This document shows, one piece after another, positions 52,229-60,965 of a stretch of 64,000 nt of DNA. The position numbers were made by a program, and so were the translations under genes. The stretch's first letter is position 1. Each line of letters begins with the position of its first letter. Under the pieces are notes generated by a model, which was not told where the DNA came from, searched no databases, and was given only the letters and a program-made list of their open reading frames with translations. Location: positions 62,001 to 126,000 of the forward strand of contig NZ_OEQH01000002.1 of the NCBI RefSeq assembly GCF_900240385.1. The letters are read 5' to 3'. The DNA is from Clostridium minihomine. GTDB taxonomy: Bacteria; Bacillota; Clostridia; Oscillospirales; Acutalibacteraceae.

Positions 52229-52570
52229 TCAGCCCGGAGGCCAAGCCATAAACCGGCCGCCCAGCATGTGAAAATGCAGATGCTTTACGGTTTGACCACC
52301 ATTGTCCCCACAGTTATTGACCAAGCGGAACCCGCCTTCCAGCGCAAGCTCTTTGGCCAGCTGAGGAGCCTTCTGGAAAATATATGCCACGATATCGCTG
52401 TTTTCTTCCGTAATGTCCCAAGCGGAAGAAATATGCTCTTTGGGAATGATCAGCACATGCACGGGAGCTTTGGGATCCAGATCATAAAAAGCCAGAATTT
52501 TGTCATCTTCATAGACTTTTTTGCTGGGGATTTCACCGTGTGCAATTTTGCAGAATATACAATCATCCAT
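52229..52570 (-). CDS. HIT-family protein
   Basis: A 113-aa histidine-triad nucleotide-binding protein (HinT-like). It opens D-D-C-I-F-C-K-I-A with I-P-S-K-K-V-Y-E-D and ends with the triad H-L-H-F-H-M-L-G-G. Members hydrolyse nucleoside phosphoramidates. The ATG at 52570 has GGGAGGG seven bases upstream; the frame is open upstream but lacks similarity. Confidence 0.94.
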   Translation of the reverse strand: MDDCIFCKIAHGEIPSKKVYEDDKILAFYDLDPKAPVHVLIIPKEHISSAWDITEENSDIVAYIFQKAPQLAKELALEGGFRLVNNCGDNGGQTVKHLHFHMLGGRFMAWPPG

Positions 52571-52772
52571 TGAAAATCCCTCCCTTTTCTTTGTGATGTC
52601 ATTGGGGCGTTTCAGAAAACTGTCTTTGGGTTTTGCAAAGCAAATGAAAAAGCTTATCAGAACTACTGTGAAATGGGGCATTCGAATCCGCTAAAGCCAC
52701 TGCCGTGCAGAACCAAAACAGGCTCTTTTCAAATCGCCCTGTATCTAATAGAATCTTTCCTTATAATGACTG

Positions 52773-55403
52773 TTATTTCAGCATTTCTGAAAGGATTCCT
52801 TCTGCCGCTGTCAAAGCCTCTTCCAGCTTGCCGGGTTCTTTTGCCCCGGCCATAGCCAAGTCCGGCTTTCCGCCGCCGTTACCGCCGGCTATTTTGGCTA
52901 CCTGCCCCACCAGTTTGCCTGCATGGGCCCCCAACTTCACCGCTTCGGCCCCAGCTGTTGCCGCAATGGTTGCCTTGCCATCGGTCACACCCGCCAGCAC
53001 CGCGACCACATTGGCCGACCGGCTTTTAATCTGGTCACACATGGCGCGCAATGCGTCTGCTGATGTTCCGGGCAATACCGCCGTCATCAAACGAACGCCG
53101 CCCACCGGCTTTGCCTCATCCAACAAGCTGTTGATTCGCACCGAAGCCAGCTTGCCATTCAGACTTTCGATCTCTCTATCCTTTTCTTTCAGCTCTGCAC
53201 TCACTTGCTTGGCACGCTGAGCCAGATCTGCCGGATTGTTCAGCTTGAGGCCGGCTGCCGCTTCCTGCACCAGATCCATCTGACGGTTCAGCATGGCCAG
53301 CACGCCTGCGCCCGTCACGCCCTCAATGCGGCGCACACCGGCTGCCACAGAGCTTTCAGAAACAATTTTGAATAATCCCAATTTTGCGGTGTTGTCAATA
53401 TGGGTTCCGCCGCACAGTTCCCGAGAGAATTCCCCGGCGCTGACCACGCGAACCACATCCCCATATTTTTCGCCGAACAACGCCATCGCTCCAATTTTTC
53501 TGGCTTCTTCCAGCGACATTTCGCGGCATTCCACAGAAACGCCCTCTAAAATCACCTGATTGACCAGTTCTTCGGTTTTATGGAGTTCTTCCGGTGTCAT
53601 TGCAGAAAAGTGGGTAAAGTCAAAGCGCACATGAGCATCACTGACCAGCTGGCCTGCCTGCTCCACATGAGAACCCAGCACCTGGCGCAAAGCCGCCTGA
53701 AGCAAATGCGCCGCCGTGTGATTGCGCATGATGGCCCGGCGGCGTTCTTCCGCCACCTGAGCTGTAACAATATCGCCTTCAGAAATTCTTCCGGCCGTCA
53801 CCTTGCCCTGATGCAGATAAATGCCGCTGTGATTCTTGGTGGTATCTTTTACCAGCAGCTGAGAATCCCCTGCTGTTACAAAGCCGGTATCCCCCACCTG
53901 ACCGCCGCTTTCCGCGTAAAAAGGAGTACGGTCAAGCACCAAAGTGATTTCGTCGCCCGCTTCGGCAGCATCCACCCGCTCGCCGTCTTTTAAAACAGCC
54001 AGCACCGTGGCGGAAGACGAAATGGAATCGTACCCCACAAATTCTGTGGCAGCTACGTCATCCAAAACATCAGAGCCGCCGGCCCAGGCATCTGCCCCTG
54101 CATTCTTGCGGGCGGCACGGGCACGCTCTTTCTGCTCTTTCATCAAGCGGCGAAAGTCTTCCTCATCAACGGTCATGCCTTGCTCTGCTACGATTTCCTT
54201 GGTTAAATCCAACGGGAAACCATAGGTATCATTCAGGCGGAACGCATCCTCACCAGAAAACACCTTGCCATTCATCTCTTTCATCAGGCTGCCAAGCAGC
54301 TGAAGCCCCTGATCAATGGTGCGGGCAAAGCTTTCTTCTTCCACATGAATCAGCTTTACAATCATGTCGCGTTTTTCTTCCAGTTCCGGATAAGCATCCC
54401 GGTTTTCAGCAATCACTGTTTGTGCCACTTCGGACAGGAAAGGCTTGTTGATGCCCAACAGCTTGCCATGGCGTGCAGCGCGGCGCAGCAAACGGCGCAG
54501 CACATAGCCCCGCCCTTCGTTAGACGGCATAACTCCGTCGCCAATCATAAAGGTGGTGCTGCGGATATGATCGGTAATCACCCGCAAAGACACATCCCTT
54601 TTGGGCTCCTCCCCATAGGTAACGCCTGCAATCCGGCTGATGTGCTTCATGATATTCTGAACGGTATCCACCAAAAACAGATTATCTACCCCCTGCATCA
54701 CGCAGGCCAGACGTTCCAGCCCCATGCCGGTGTCGATGTTGGGATGCTCTAAAGGCGTGTAGTTGCCTTTCCCATCGCTGTCAAACTGGGTAAACACCAA
54801 ATTCCAGAACTCCATATAACGGTCGCATTCACAGCCGGGGCCGCAATCCGGGGCTCCACAACCATACTGCTCTCCCCGGTCAAAGTGCAGCTCTGAGCAA
54901 GGGCCGCAGGGGCCGGTGCCATGCTCCCAGAAATTGTCTTTTTTGCCGAGCCGAACCATACGATCCGGTGAAATGCCCACTTCTTTTGTCCAAATTTCAT
55001 AGGCCTCGTCGTCGTCCTGATAAATGGTGATCCACACGCGATCTTCCGGCAGCCCCATCACTTTGGTGCAGAACTCCCAAGCCCAAGCCGTAGCTTCTCT
55101 TTTAAAGTAATCCCCAAAAGAGAAATTGCCCAGCATTTCAAAATACGTTCCGTGACGCGCCGTTATGCCCACACTTTCAATATCCGGAGTGCGGATGCAC
55201 TTCTGACAGGTTGTCACCCTCTTTTTCGGAGGAGTCACTTCGCCTGTAAAGTACTTTTTCATGGGAGCCATACCGGAATTGATTAGCAAAAGGCTGTTGT
55301 CGCCATCGGGCACCAGAGAAAAGCTTTTCAGCCGCATATGCCCTTTGGATTCAAAAAAGGACAGATATTTCTCCCGAATTTCATTTAATCCCGTCCACTG
55401 CAT
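52773..55403 (-). CDS. alaS: Alanyl-tRNA synthetase
   Basis: Charges tRNA-Ala. The 876-aa chain has the class II aminoacylation core (F-F-E-S-K-G-H, N-S-G-M-A-P-M-K, D-T-G-M-G-L-E-R), the editing domain with H-T-A-A-H-L-L and C-G-G-T-H, and the C-terminal Gly-rich C-Ala domain (G-G-N-G-G-G-K-P). The ATG at 55403 follows AGGAGAG. It is controlled by the T-box leader upstream. Confidence 0.98.
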   Translation of the reverse strand: MQWTGLNEIREKYLSFFESKGHMRLKSFSLVPDGDNSLLLINSGMAPMKKYFTGEVTPPKKRVTTCQKCIRTPDIESVGITARHGTYFEMLGNFSFGDYFKREATAWAWEFCTKVMGLPEDRVWITIYQDDDEAYEIWTKEVGISPDRMVRLGKKDNFWEHGTGPCGPCSELHFDRGEQYGCGAPDCGPGCECDRYMEFWNLVFTQFDSDGKGNYTPLEHPNIDTGMGLERLACVMQGVDNLFLVDTVQNIMKHISRIAGVTYGEEPKRDVSLRVITDHIRSTTFMIGDGVMPSNEGRGYVLRRLLRRAARHGKLLGINKPFLSEVAQTVIAENRDAYPELEEKRDMIVKLIHVEEESFARTIDQGLQLLGSLMKEMNGKVFSGEDAFRLNDTYGFPLDLTKEIVAEQGMTVDEEDFRRLMKEQKERARAARKNAGADAWAGGSDVLDDVAATEFVGYDSISSSATVLAVLKDGERVDAAEAGDEITLVLDRTPFYAESGGQVGDTGFVTAGDSQLLVKDTTKNHSGIYLHQGKVTAGRISEGDIVTAQVAEERRRAIMRNHTAAHLLQAALRQVLGSHVEQAGQLVSDAHVRFDFTHFSAMTPEELHKTEELVNQVILEGVSVECREMSLEEARKIGAMALFGEKYGDVVRVVSAGEFSRELCGGTHIDNTAKLGLFKIVSESSVAAGVRRIEGVTGAGVLAMLNRQMDLVQEAAAGLKLNNPADLAQRAKQVSAELKEKDREIESLNGKLASVRINSLLDEAKPVGGVRLMTAVLPGTSADALRAMCDQIKSRSANVVAVLAGVTDGKATIAATAGAEAVKLGAHAGKLVGQVAKIAGGNGGGKPDLAMAGAKEPGKLEEALTAAEGILSEMLK

Positions 55404-55455
55404 GATTGTACTCTCCTGTCTGAAATAGTCGGCGCAAAAGCAAATGGATGTCCGC

Positions 55456-55712
55456 AAAAAAACAGACCTCCGCCGCCCGATATGGGACGGAGGAAGTCCG
55501 TGGTACCACCCAAATTGCGCAAAAAGCGCCACTTAAATCCCTTAACGCGGGGAACGGCCGGATTCTTCATCCAGCGGCTGAGGGAGGGGCACGCTGCCCG
55601 CTGTTCCGAAAGGTCTTTCAGCCCAAATCGGCAGCTTTCTGCCGGAACCTTCTCTCTGTTTTGGAACGCAAAAACAACTTCTTTCCCATAATCGCCTTTG
55701 TTCTATTAAATC
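55456..55712 (-). promoter_or_regulatory. T-box leader of alaS
   Basis: The T-box motif GGGTGGTACCACGGA is the complement of 55497-55511. It is followed by a terminator made of CTTCCTCCGTCCC..GGGCGGCGGAGG and a T-run (55456-55498). A Stem I with AGAGAGAAGG lies near 55645-55665. A GCC triplet sits roughly where the specifier should be, tentatively Ala, as expected for the gene. Confidence 0.88.
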
Positions 55713-55718
55713 ATTCAA

Positions 55719-55748
55719 ATTATACTCCCAAAGCCAGGCCATTGTCAA
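55719..55748 (-). promoter_or_regulatory. alaS leader promoter
   Basis: TTGACA (complement of 55743-55748), 18 bp, TATAAT (complement of 55719-55724). The stop codon of the upstream PBP gene is the TGA inside this -35. Confidence 0.85.
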
Positions 55749-57343
55749 TTGATTTTTGGCAGCAGTCCGTTGGCGATTTCTTGAAACACAGGCGCACCGT
55801 CGCTGGCTCCATTGGCATCCTCTGATAGAACTACAATCGAATAGCGGGGGTTATTCAGCGGATAAAAACCAGCATACCAGCCTTGCACCACTTCTCTTCC
55901 ATCCACAAACTGCCCGGTCTGAGCGGTTCCTGTTTTGGCTCCGGCCCCGCCGGAAAGAGGTCTGCCTTTTTTTCCGGTTCCTTCTTCCACCGCTGCCCCC
56001 ATAAACTGGCGCAGCAGCGCCGCTGTGGTTTGTGACATCACCCGAACCGGAGTCGGCTCTCTGGCAGTGTCCACATATTCCCGGTTTTCATCCACCAGCC
56101 CCTGCACCAAACTGGGGGCCACATACTCCCCTTTTGCCGCTATCGCATTCATCAGCCCGGCCACCTGAACGGGGGTCGCCGTCAGTCTTCCCTGCCCAAA
56201 AGAAAAGTTGGCCAAAGCACGGGGCGTCAAAAGTTCTTTTGGTTCTGGCAGTGCCCCGGAAGAAGATCCATACCCCGGTGCCAGCGGTATGGTCTGCCCA
56301 AACCCAAGCGACTTGGACATTCTTAAAAAATCTTCATTGGGAACCTGCTGCATCAGCCGGACAAAATAGGTATTACAGGACTGAACAATTGCCCCTTGCA
56401 TATCCAGCTTTCCGTGCACCTTTCCATTAAAACAGTGGTACACGCCGCCGCCGATATTAATCCCGCCGGTACATTCAAAAACCGTATCCGGCGAAACGCC
56501 GTTTTCCAGCGCGGTGGCAGCCGAAACCAATTTAAATACCGACCCCAAACTATAAGCAGAAATCGCCCGGTTCAGCATGGGGGAATCCGGGTCATCCAGC
56601 GCCGCCTGCAAATCATTGGGGGAAAAGTCCGGCACGCTGACCATGGCTCGGATTTGCCCGCTGGGCACTTCCGTCACCACTACGGCGCCTTTTTTCAGGT
56701 GCTTTTCTGCTGCCTGTTCTGCCAAAGCCTGAATGTCTTTGTCCAGCGTCAGCACCACACCGCTGTTTCGTTTTTGATACGTGTCAATTACTTCGGTTTC
56801 TTCACCGGGCAAAACCCGGTTAACTGCGTCCACCCGATAGCTCACGGTGATTTCACCTTGATCTTGAGACAAAAAATCCTGATATGCTTTTTCAATTCCC
56901 GCGACCCCTGTGCCGCTGCCATCCAGATAGCCAATGACATTGGCAGCCGGCTGCTCTGTCTGGGCATAGCGTTTTTCCGTTTCAAAAGTACGAATTCCTT
57001 CCGCAGAAACAGACTGGGGAACCTTTAGCAAAAAAGGGTTCCCTTTGGTCAGCAGGGTGTACACTTCCTCCATTCTTTTTCGGGGAAGAACGTCTGCCAA
57101 AGCAGAAACGGATTCCGGCGTGGGAATCACCGCAGCCACATATTCTTTTTCTGTTCCCGTCAGGGGGGTTAAGTTGGTATCGTAAATTGTCCCTCTGGTG
57201 GTGGCCACCGAAAGATGATAACTGCTTTGTCGGTCAGCAGTTTCTGCCAGCTGATTTCCCGTAGAGATGGAATACAGGTTCATCAGCATCAAAAACATAC
57301 AGCACATAAAAATAGCAAAAAATATGGTGACTCGTTTACTCAT
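55745..57343 (-). CDS. Class B penicillin-binding protein (PBP2/SpoVD-type transpeptidase)
   Basis: A 532-aa peptidoglycan transpeptidase. N-terminal membrane anchor (about residues 6-28), dimerisation domain with T-T-R-G-T-I-Y-D, then the transpeptidase with S-V-F-K (nucleophile Ser, about residue 272), S-C-N and K-T-G-T-A. No PASTA domain, so it is closer to a PBP2/PbpA type than to SpoVD. AGGAG precedes the ATG. It is transcribed toward alaS. Confidence 0.93.
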   Translation of the reverse strand: MSKRVTIFFAIFMCCMFLMLMNLYSISTGNQLAETADRQSSYHLSVATTRGTIYDTNLTPLTGTEKEYVAAVIPTPESVSALADVLPRKRMEEVYTLLTKGNPFLLKVPQSVSAEGIRTFETEKRYAQTEQPAANVIGYLDGSGTGVAGIEKAYQDFLSQDQGEITVSYRVDAVNRVLPGEETEVIDTYQKRNSGVVLTLDKDIQALAEQAAEKHLKKGAVVVTEVPSGQIRAMVSVPDFSPNDLQAALDDPDSPMLNRAISAYSLGSVFKLVSAATALENGVSPDTVFECTGGINIGGGVYHCFNGKVHGKLDMQGAIVQSCNTYFVRLMQQVPNEDFLRMSKSLGFGQTIPLAPGYGSSSGALPEPKELLTPRALANFSFGQGRLTATPVQVAGLMNAIAAKGEYVAPSLVQGLVDENREYVDTAREPTPVRVMSQTTAALLRQFMGAAVEEGTGKKGRPLSGGAGAKTGTAQTGQFVDGREVVQGWYAGFYPLNNPRYSIVVLSEDANGASDGAPVFQEIANGLLPKIN

Positions 57344-57529
57344 CCCTGATCACTCCTGTTCTTTAGCATAACCACAATCCGAAACCTTTAATCGGTAACA
57401 GTGCAGTCAAAGGAGGAAAAGGAATCCACACTATTTTCATTTTGGTTCTGTCGCATGAAAGCGTGACTATTACTGAAAATAAATTCAGCTTTAGAATTCA
57501 GAAGCATTTGTAACGCTCTTGCTCATGAC

Positions 57530-57883
57530 TTACTGAAAAGGGGAAGGTTTCTTCTGAATGATTTTTACAACATTATAAATTTGATAAGGGATATATCCTA
57601 AAACACCAATATAGAATAAACCAGCCAAAGAAATTGGCCAGAAGACCGACGCCATGATTTTAAAGATTAGTGATTTTTTTGAAATAAATCGTACAAACAA
57701 AATAATCCCACTCAATATAGAACTAAACCCATATCCGCCTAACAACCCGTACAATAAAAAAGATTGTATTTTGTCTTCATTACCGAATGATTGCATATTG
57801 CCTAAAAAAGCATAAATTAAGAAGGCAGATATAAAAACAGAAAGTGTCACAGCTAAATATTCAATTCTTTGTTTTTGGGTCAT
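57530..57883 (-). CDS. Small membrane protein of unknown function
   Basis: A 117-aa protein with three hydrophobic segments (about residues 11-28, 42-66 and 76-100) and a basic C-terminus. No family motif seen. GAGGTG precedes the ATG. It is AT-rich relative to the PBP gene. Confidence 0.65.
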   Translation of the reverse strand: MTQKQRIEYLAVTLSVFISAFLIYAFLGNMQSFGNEDKIQSFLLYGLLGGYGFSSILSGIILFVRFISKKSLIFKIMASVFWPISLAGLFYIGVLGYIPYQIYNVVKIIQKKPSPFQ

Positions 57884-58040
57884 GGTATTGTCACCTCTTT
57901 CAAACGAAACTTATTTTCAGCTGTTTGCTTCAAGCACTAGCCAGAGTTATTTTTAGAGACCAGCAAACGTGGTGAGCTAGTACGTTTCACTTCTTATGCT
58001 TTCGAAAATCATTCCCTCATTTATAAAAGCAAAACCAAAA

Positions 58041-58068
58041 AAAGGCCGTCCCATTTGGGACGGCCTTT
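58041..58068 (-). terminator. Terminator of cold-shock gene
   Basis: AAAGGCCGTCCC pairs with GGGACGGCCTTT, with T-runs on both strands. Confidence 0.93.
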
Positions 58069-58083
58069 TTACCTTAGCAAAAC

Positions 58084-58296
58084 TTATTGAGCAATCTCAA
58101 CATTGGCAGCCTTCAGCTTGCCGTTGCGGGCATCTGTTTCTACCTCAAAAGTGACCTTCTGGCCTTCGGCCAATGATTTATATCCCTGACCGATAATAGC
58201 GGAAAAATGAACGAATACATCTTCGCCGCCGTTGTCGTTGGCAATAAAACCATAACCTTTTTCTGCATTAAACCATTTGACTGTACCTTTCTCCAT
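58084..58296 (-). CDS. Cold-shock protein
   Basis: A 70-aa CspA-family RNA chaperone. The OB-fold motifs are G-T-V-K-W-F-N, RNP1 K-G-Y-G-F-I and RNP2 V-F-V-H-F-S. The ATG at 58296 has AAGGAGG upstream. The leader from the promoter at 58438 is about 135 bases, typical for genes whose mRNA leader responds to cold. Confidence 0.97.
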   Translation of the reverse strand: MEKGTVKWFNAEKGYGFIANDNGGEDVFVHFSAIIGQGYKSLAEGQKVTFEVETDARNGKLKAANVEIAQ

Positions 58297-58437
58297 GAAA
58301 AGCACCTCCTTAGTAAATTGTGTATCCAAAACTGTAAAAAAGAAAAGCCCCCACCTTGCATAAATCATTAAACGGACAATGACTTACATCAAGATGTGAG
58401 CTCATTTTCGTACATTTAGAATTTAGAATGCAAGTTC

Positions 58438-58466
58438 AGTATAGCATGGCGTTTGCGTTTTGTCAA
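58438..58466 (-). promoter_or_regulatory. Cold-shock gene promoter
   Basis: TTGACA (complement of 58461-58466), 17 bp, TATACT (complement of 58438-58443). Confidence 0.85.
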
Positions 58467-58625
58467 ACTGATTTGTTCTCTTTTCTTTCACCGCTTCATC
58501 CCGGTTTTTCTGGCAAATCACACCCATTTTGATGGAATCCTGTTCGTGGGAAATTCGCTAATTAAAAGTCTTTTTCATACCATGATAGCAGGCAAACCGA
58601 ACCAGAAGAAGGGAATGAAATCTTT

Positions 58626-59162
58626 ATGCCAGACACCCCCTACCGGGCGCCGCTTGCCCCTTATCAGGCCAATCTTCCGTATCCGGAAATAAAGGGAATA
58701 GAACCCAACCGTCGCTTTGCCATTTTGCTTTCAGACGCTTATGCCGGGCGAGGTTCCGAAATGACAGCCGTGAATCAGTATTTGGTACACAGCTATTATT
58801 TGGAAGAATATCCGAAAATATACCAGACTTATCAAAAAATAGCCCAAGTAGAGCAGATTCATTTGCAGCTTTTGGGCAAACTGATTCACGACTTGGGCAG
58901 CCAGCCACTTTTGCAGTCTCGCGTCACAAACCATTATTGGAGCGGATCATTTCCCAACTATGAGTACAGCTTGGGTGCTATTTTGGAATCCGATATTCGC
59001 AGAGAATTAGAAGAAATTTCTCATTACAAGCTGCTGATCCGCCAAATTAACGATGATCACATTCAGCGCCTGCTCGGCCGAATTATTTTGGACGAGCAAA
59101 GACACGTTCAAATTCTTTCCGCTTTTTTAGCGGATTCTTCCACAGACATCACCATTGTATGA
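58626..59162 (+). CDS. Ferritin-like (rubrerythrin-type) protein
   Basis: A 178-aa four-helix protein. Two E-x-x-H motifs (V-E-Q-I-H about residue 77 and D-E-Q-R-H about 160), with further glutamates in G-S-E-M-T-A and R-E-L-E-E-I, could make a di-iron site. The N-terminal Pro/Tyr-rich 25 residues resemble clostridial spore-coat-associated ferritin-like proteins. Its role, oxidase or structural, is open. The ribosome site AAGGGAA is moderate. Confidence 0.78.
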   Translation: MPDTPYRAPLAPYQANLPYPEIKGIEPNRRFAILLSDAYAGRGSEMTAVNQYLVHSYYLEEYPKIYQTYQKIAQVEQIHLQLLGKLIHDLGSQPLLQSRVTNHYWSGSFPNYEYSLGAILESDIRRELEEISHYKLLIRQINDDHIQRLLGRIILDEQRHVQILSAFLADSSTDITIV

Positions 59163-59240
59163 TTTGGAAAATTCAGGCCACACTAAAACGGTCTGATAGG
59201 CCATTCCATCATCCTGTGCCCGAAGGGAGAAACAAAAGCC

Positions 59241-59513
59241 ATGCAGAAGAAAAACGGATGCTGTCTGGGTTCCTGCGGAACGTTCCTGCTAGTGCTGATC
59301 TTCCTTCTTCTTTTGGGCTCCTTTGTTCTTCGTAAAATTCAAATTGTTCCAAAGGATGATACCAATACGTATCCTTCGCGCATGCTGGTAAAAAATCAGC
59401 AATCCCCCGATTCTCCCTTTGAGCCTGACGAACACAGGATTCTTCCCTTTTCATTGGGCTTTACAAATGAAGGGGTCTCCCCAATTCAGCAAAGCCAGGA
59501 TTTCCGCATTTAA
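59241..59513 (+). CDS. Small single-pass membrane protein
   Basis: A 90-aa protein with a Cys-containing N-terminus (K-K-N-G-C-C-L-G-S-C-G), a membrane segment (about residues 13-31) and a Pro/Ser-rich outer part. No family recognised. GGGAG precedes the ATG, and a terminator follows. Confidence 0.6.
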   Translation: MQKKNGCCLGSCGTFLLVLIFLLLLGSFVLRKIQIVPKDDTNTYPSRMLVKNQQSPDSPFEPDEHRILPFSLGFTNEGVSPIQQSQDFRI

Positions 59514-59539
59514 AAAGAATCTTGTGAAAAATATCAATA

Positions 59540-59577
59540 AAATACACCGTGCCGCATTGGCAAGGTGTATTTTTTTA
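59540..59577 (+). terminator. Terminator after small membrane protein gene
   Basis: AAATACACC pairs with GGTGTATTT, with inner TGCC/GGCA, followed by a T-run; it also suits the minus-strand XRE gene. Confidence 0.88.
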
Positions 59578-59585
59578 ATACGTCA

Positions 59586-59903
59586 TCAATTGCTTTTTCC
59601 GATCAGGCCCTTTACAATCGCCGATATATGCACCAGCGACTGCTCATCTAATTTTTTTAAATTTTGGATCAGCTCGGCAATTTGCCCCGGATATTCGTTT
59701 TCTACATCAAAAAAATCTTTGGGAGAAATCCCCAGGTATTCGCAAATATAAAAAAAGACAGTCATGGATGGGAACGCTTTTTTCAACTCGATTTTGTTGA
59801 TATAATTTTCGCTTTGTCCAATTGATAAGCTCATATCTCGAGCCGAAACGCCTTTTTTCATTCTTAGATCAGCCAAACGCTCGCTGAAAAAATTGTCGTA
59901 CAT
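59586..59903 (-). CDS. XRE-family regulator
   Basis: A 105-aa protein with a helix-turn-helix (about residues 5-60), S-A-R-D-M-S-L-S-I-G-Q-S-E-N-Y-I-N-K-I-E, and a short helical tail. The layout is like SinR-type or phage-type regulators. I favour the ATG at 59903 with GGTGAT before it; an ATG seven codons upstream has no site. Target unknown. Confidence 0.8.
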   Translation of the reverse strand: MYDNFFSERLADLRMKKGVSARDMSLSIGQSENYINKIELKKAFPSMTVFFYICEYLGISPKDFFDVENEYPGQIAELIQNLKKLDEQSLVHISAIVKGLIGKSN

Positions 59904-60345
59904 TTTCTGATCACCCGCTTTCATGTAGTATTATAAGTTTTATATTGTTTTATTACGGGGAATCAGTTTCGCTATTATGATTGACATTAGGAATTAAATG
60001 TTTTATTATAGCTTATTATAAGGAATTGGTTGATGTATCTCAACGGGGAATCGAAAATAAAAGGGTGTATTGGCAGAAATCATTCGGCCGGTTTTGTCTT
60101 ATTTTAAAAGAAAAACCAACAAATGCTTGAGGCAGACTGTTTTTTACCGAAAACAGAACACAAGCACCGGCCCTGTTTTTGCTGCTGTTCCACTGTTGCA
60201 AATTTTTCTCTGGTTCGACAAAATCCCGGTACAAAAATCAGTCGGATTATGGTATGCCCAGCAAAGAGCAAACACCGCCTAAGTACAAGGATAGAAATCA
60301 CATTCTAAAAGAATGAAATTTTAAAATGTCCCAGGAGAGATGTGT
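59904..60345. other. AT-rich intergenic region
   Basis: No gene supported. The word TTATAAG recurs (near 59930 and 60014), and a TATAAT-like -10 for the XRE gene lies on the minus strand near 59929. Open frames at 60040-60300 lack ribosome sites and protein-like composition. Confidence 0.4.
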
Positions 60346-60819
60346 ATGAATACCGAGCATCCAGCCAAGGCCTGCTGTGTGACGGGCCACCGATTTATCG
60401 CACCCGAAAAAAGGGATTATGTAAAGTCTGAACTAAAAAAAGAAATATTGCGGGCAGTCGAAGACGGCTATACCCATTTTATTTCCGGATTTTCAGAAGG
60501 GGTAGATTTGCTTTTTGCTTCTATTGTGGCAGATTTAAGCACCAAAAATGCAAATCTTACGTTAGAGGCAGCCATCCCTTACCGCGGCAGACTAAACACC
60601 ACAAACGAACTGTTTCAGCAGTTGCTTTATAAGTGCTGTATGATTGGAATTCATGGTGAAAATTTTGACCGCACCTGTTTTTTTAACCGCAATCGGTTTA
60701 TGATCTCTGTATCCCAGCGGGTCATTGCGGTATATGATGGACGGGAAAAGGGTGGTACTTTTTTTATGATGCGCTATGCCTACTCGAAAGAGCGCGATGT
60801 AAGGATTATTAAAATATAG
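60346..60819 (+). CDS. SLOG-domain (DUF1273/YpsA-like) protein
   Basis: A 157-aa Rossmann-like protein. It opens C-C-V-T-G-H-R-F, with H-F-I-S-G-F-S-E-G-V-D (about residues 44-54) and V-I-A-V-Y-D-G. The family is predicted to bind nucleotides or related ligands; YpsA affects cell division and stress in Bacillus. The ATG at 60346 has AGGAG eight bases before it. A strong terminator follows. Confidence 0.87.
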   Translation: MNTEHPAKACCVTGHRFIAPEKRDYVKSELKKEILRAVEDGYTHFISGFSEGVDLLFASIVADLSTKNANLTLEAAIPYRGRLNTTNELFQQLLYKCCMIGIHGENFDRTCFFNRNRFMISVSQRVIAVYDGREKGGTFFMMRYAYSKERDVRIIKI

Positions 60820-60822
60820 CAG

Positions 60823-60870
60823 CAAAGCGTACGGCAGATCCGCTCCGGATCTGCCGTACGCTTTGTTTTT
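60823..60870 (+). terminator. Terminator after SLOG gene
   Basis: A 20-bp perfect stem with the loop CTC (60823-60865), followed by TTTTT. Confidence 0.92.
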
Positions 60871-60965
60871 GGGGAATACCTGTTCTTTCTTTTTCTGAAA
60901 GCGCCTTTAGCGGTTTCTCCCTTGACAGCTTCACACCGTAAAACCTCCTGAATTTTTGCCTTTTC

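Noticed and set aside
60040-60300. Small overlapping open frames on both strands
   Set aside because: No ribosome sites, no protein-like features, and they overlap each other in an AT-rich gap.
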